A DNA stretch of 64,000 nt from Aselliscus stoliczkanus (lineage: Eukaryota; Chordata; Mammalia; Chiroptera; Hipposideridae), in NCBI GenBank assembly GCA_033961575.1, contig CM066729.1, positions 35,932,501 through 35,996,500 on the forward strand, written 5' to 3'. The position numbers were made by a program, and so were the translations under genes. Shown piece by piece: positions 60,403-64,000 of this stretch. The first letter of the stretch is position 1. Each line of letters starts with the position of its first letter. The notes beneath the pieces were generated by a model, which saw only the letters and a list, made by a program, of their open reading frames with translations, was not told where the DNA came from and made no database searches.

Positions 60403-62043
60403 TATAATCTGTTTTGATTTTTTCCTTCCATGAATATATTTTAGACTCTTAAAAACAAACAAAAAACAAAAAAAAAACAAGAGTTGCCTTTAAAAGAAAA
60501 GCTATATAAATATGGATTAAGATAGAATAAACTTTATTAATTTTGTGAACTGCCACAAAAGCACATATAGCACACTATTTAAATAAGCCAGTATTTGATA
60601 AATGCTTTATCTGCCCTAAGTAGCATCAAATTTATATATACAATACATTATCTTAGGACGCAAGAAAGCATTCTCTATGTATTTCCAGATGATGAGAGCA
60701 GAAAACAATCTCTCTCTGATTAAGTTATAATAAGCTGCTGAGACAATTAAATGCTGAAAGCCTGAAAACAAAGCTTTTAATATCATGTTGGTCTGGAGCC
60801 CCAAAATGCCAAAGCTGGAGTATAACAGACATCTCAGAGGTCCCTAATTTTATGAGTTCAGTGTTCTTAGTGCCAAAAGAAATAACCTTACAGCATTGTG
60901 TATTAAGTAGTTAGGTTCAAACAATAAGTACTTATGTCCTAACAATTTTGTAGCCTTAAAAAATATATACAAATTGAAAAAAAAGCCTTTTATTTCATTC
61001 TTAAATAACCATGGTTATTTATTAATGAGATCTGTGCACCTATTGGGCACTGCCCATTTTCTCAAACGTTGGAATTAGATTGGACCTTTCCACCCTCATT
61101 TCCTGATGTACACTGATTTTCTTGTGGTATTTACTTTTTTATTACAGCAATGGCCAAAAGTCCAGCTAACAAAGATGACATCACTGAAAGGAATGTAGCC
61201 CAGTCAAATATGTTGAAACTGCAAACTACCTCAAGATAGCAGTTCCGTGTCAACCAGATGTTGAGTATCACCGAGTTTCTTCAATATTGTAAAATATCTC
61301 ATGACATCCCTGAGATTGCTGTGAGACCCCAGGGTGCCTCAGCACAGTTTGAGAAGAGGTGTCTTAGTATCTTCTGGCTGTTAGTTAAGATTTTTTTTTT
61401 TTTAATTTTAAAAACCTTAAATTTACCCAATGACTGACAAAATAAACAGATCTATTTTTAAATCACAGACTCTATCTATACCTCTAGATTTCCCCCCAGA
61501 ATAAAACCCTCAACTCTGTAGATGTCGAATTTTTATGAAGAATCCCACTGTGAGAGGAAACTATCTCCAAGGGCAGTAATATGCACTCTTGTGGATCAAT
61601 GATTCTCAACAGCACAGTCCATTGGAACCTCCCGGAGGGCAAAAGAAATCAGAAGCAGGATCGGTATCTTAAGATAATATTCACTAGTATTATTTTATCT
61701 TGAAAAAAATATTTTAATCCTTTTTCTCTAAGTAACAAAAATAGATAATAGAGCTTGATAAATAACACTGCTGTTGTAGACCAAGTACTGGAAATATGCA
61801 TATAAATATATGGCTGGGTGAGGATTTTGAAACAAGCTATAGTTTAAAAAACACAAAAATCTTTATCTTTCTAATGCATGCCCTGCTTTAATTTCATTTT
61901 AATTTTAACAAATTAAATATAATTAAAAATAAGTCAATGCAAAACTAATTATCTCCAATTAAGAAACAGGGCCATGGACAGCACAATTTTCCCATGTATC
62001 AAACCAGATTTACTATAGTCACATACTTTGAATACATTGGTTG

Positions 62044-62160
62044 TTTTTTGTTTTTTTTTTTTTTGTGAGGGCAGTGTCACTGGCCCTCATATGTGGGACC
62101 GAAACCGGGGCCGCTGGCTTCCCAGGCCAGCGCTTACCCACCGCGCCACTCGGCTGGCCC
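62044..62160 (-). mobile_element. Short tRNA-derived SINE (type B)
   Basis: Minus-strand copy with T run on the left, GAGGGCAGTGTCACTGGCCC and end GGCTGGCCC. The 9-bp duplication CATTGGTTG is at 62035-62043 and 62161-62169. Confidence 0.9.
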
Positions 62161-63726
62161 CATTGGTTGCCTTTTAATTGTACTTCAGTGTTAAAACATC
62201 AGCTTATATATAAGGATATTACAAGAAAAGGCTTAATGAAATTCATTATTTTATCTCTCTTATGAATGTCACTGAGTATGCTATCTCCTACTTCAGACAG
62301 GGTCTTCGTTACCAGGGTGCGCAGGGGAATTCTCTGTGTACCTGTGCTTGTATAAAGAAGGCAAAAACACTGACTTTTGCCTCATCAACACTACATAGTG
62401 CAACACACCATTTTTCCATCTTTCTTTTGGTCACAAAGATGCTTAACACAATCTCCATTATGCCTCCCTAATGACCAAACATGCCATTCCAAACCACAAT
62501 GATACTCAAAGAAGTAAAGAAAAAATAAAACAAACTGATGATGGTATTGCTTAGTTGATTCTCTTCATTAACCCAATGATTTGGCAGGATGTATTTTAAA
62601 GAAGCTAGTATATATGTGTATACAGGCATTACATTTTAGAGTATTAAACACATTGGAATAGTACTAATCTGGCATATATACTATAATTTCTTGTTGTGAG
62701 ATAAGAGAGATGTCTAGTGACATTATCTATGCTACCAGTTAAAGAGTGGTATCTATAAACTAATCTTTGCCATAAAAATCAAGATGGATAGATTTATACT
62801 TTCAACTCCAATAAAACTCAACTATAGATTTAAACATTAAAGTATTTTACTTGAAATATAAGTTGTTTTAGCTATTGATGGGAACAAACACACAAAAAGT
62901 AAATAAAAATTATTTTGGGGAACCCTGATATGTATTTGTGGGGGGTGAGGAGGCAGATAATGTTTTATATGAAAGAATGCACCCAATATGTAGAGTAGGG
63001 CCATTCAATAAAAACATAATACAAGAAACAAATAAGAGCCCATGTAATTTTAAATTTTCTAGTAGCCCCATTAAAGACATAAAACATATGTGTAATTAAG
63101 AGTACATAAAATATATTATCATTTCAACGTTCAATCAATATAAAATACCTATTGCTGAGTTAGTTTACTTTCTTATACTAAGTCTTTGAAATCTGGTGTG
63201 CATTTTATATTTGGAGTACAACTCAATTTGAACTACCCATATTTTACATGCTCTACAGCAACACGTGGCTAGTGATTATCCTTTGAACACCTCAGGTCTA
63301 GAGACAATAAAAAAATTCATTCTGAGTGACATAGCTGCATATTCTCAAAGTGTCTTTAACCTGATGTACAGATGTCTTATTTTCCCACTGAAAAACACTG
63401 TCTTATGTTCTATCACTAAACAATATGAAGAAAATCTTTTTGAGCTGTAATTTTACAAGTTTTTAACAAGTCAAATAAAAAAGAATACAAAAACATACAA
63501 AGAGCTAAAGAGAGAACATTCGAAAGTCAGCTTCAAAAACAAAAAGATGAACGTTAAGGAAAAAGCATATGCTTCAGATCACTTTTTGGAAGTGTTTTAA
63601 GTTTTCCAGAGCATACTAAAATGGGTACAACATAGCTGAAATGGTTTTTTGCTAAAAGGAAATAAACTGGCAATTATTAAATGGTATTATTAAATGGTAT
63701 TTAGATTTATATATTTGTGGCCTTAC

Positions 63727-63780
63727 CTTAATGAAAGCTGCTCTCAGTGTCTGAGCTGCAGAGAGATTTACTCGTTCTAG
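63727..63780 (-). CDS. PDCD10: PDCD10 internal exon (residues 33-50)
   Basis: 54-nt minus-strand exon, acceptor TTTTTATTGCAG and donor AAG|GTAAGG, phase 0 at both ends. Encodes LERVNLSAAQTLRAAFIK, identical to human from memory, in the N-terminal dimerisation domain. The exon(s) for residues 1-32, the 5' UTR and the promoter shared with SERPINI1 in human are outside the window to the right. The longer minus-strand open frame around it (to 63885) is intron read-through. Confidence 0.97.
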
Positions 63781-64000
63781 CTGCAATAAAAATTTTAAAT
63801 CATTATTAATATCTATTTTCTTAGAAAAAACAACATTTCTGGTATTGCATTCTATAGTGATCACATTGATACACCCATCATTCAACTAACAAAAATACTT
63901 GCTAATGATTCTACGTCACCATAATTCTTCAAACAGATAGGCTATCTACAATTTTTATTAGGAACCATGAAACATTAAGGTATGTATTATCAGTATGTAT
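63781..64000. other. PDCD10 intron, right edge
   Basis: AT-rich intron upstream of the residue 33-50 exon. No further exon in the window. Confidence 0.6.

Larger units (their letters stand above)
57798..63726. other. PDCD10 intron (about 5.9 kb)
   Basis: Contains the Tigger remnant (59028-60402), a type B SINE (62044-62160) and a hAT-like MITE remnant at about 63000-63330 (ACTAAGTCTTTGAAATCTGG, CAACACGTGGCTAGTG). Other parts are AT-rich with nothing recognised. Confidence 0.55.

Overview
This is nuclear DNA from a placental mammal: spliced genes with GT/AG introns, about 40% GC, and a dense mix of old mammalian repeats (MIR, L2, ancient L1, MaLR-type LTRs, Tigger and hAT DNA elements) with lineage-specific tRNA-derived SINEs. 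The SINE heads (GGGCCGGCCGAGTGGC...GGTTAAG, box A and box B present) match my recollection of bat SINEs, most likely a rhinolophoid (horseshoe or leaf-nosed) bat. That lineage call is inference.

Two genes lie on the minus strand in the order known from human 3q26.1, WDR49 then PDCD10. WDR49: one unambiguous exon (352-792) carries a degenerate EF-hand and the first WD40 blade, and a probable further upstream exon ends at 21230, its phase matching the first. If both are right, 793-21229 is one WDR49 intron. PDCD10 (CCM3): six exons (63727-63780, 57680-57797, 55949-56075, 49374-49452, 48810-48892, 46062-46143) encode residues 33-212 of the 212-residue human protein with one visible substitution. 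The first coding exon(s) lie beyond the right edge.

The WDR49 intron holds a full-length processed AHCY retrocopy (2707-4905, minus strand) with poly(A) signal, A-tail and an 11-bp target-site duplication. Its reading frame is open for about 410 codons and stops just before the C-terminal NAD-contacting tail.

The rest is intergenic or intronic repeat DNA: SINEs of three kinds sharing one tRNA-like head, nested L1 insertions at 10.2-11.9 kb, an LTR containing a DNA transposon and a SINE at 35.4-36.5 kb, a large block of ancient L1/HAL1-like sequence at 37.5-43.7 kb, and nested DNA transposons in PDCD10 introns (52.8-53.1, 56.5-56.8, 59.0-60.4 kb). I found no CRISPR array, operon, functional RNA gene or convincing new biological system. 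The most unusual items are the nearly open AHCY retrocopy in sense orientation within WDR49, the modular SINE trio with one T+ tailed member, and a long inverted repeat with mirrored microsatellites in a PDCD10 intron.
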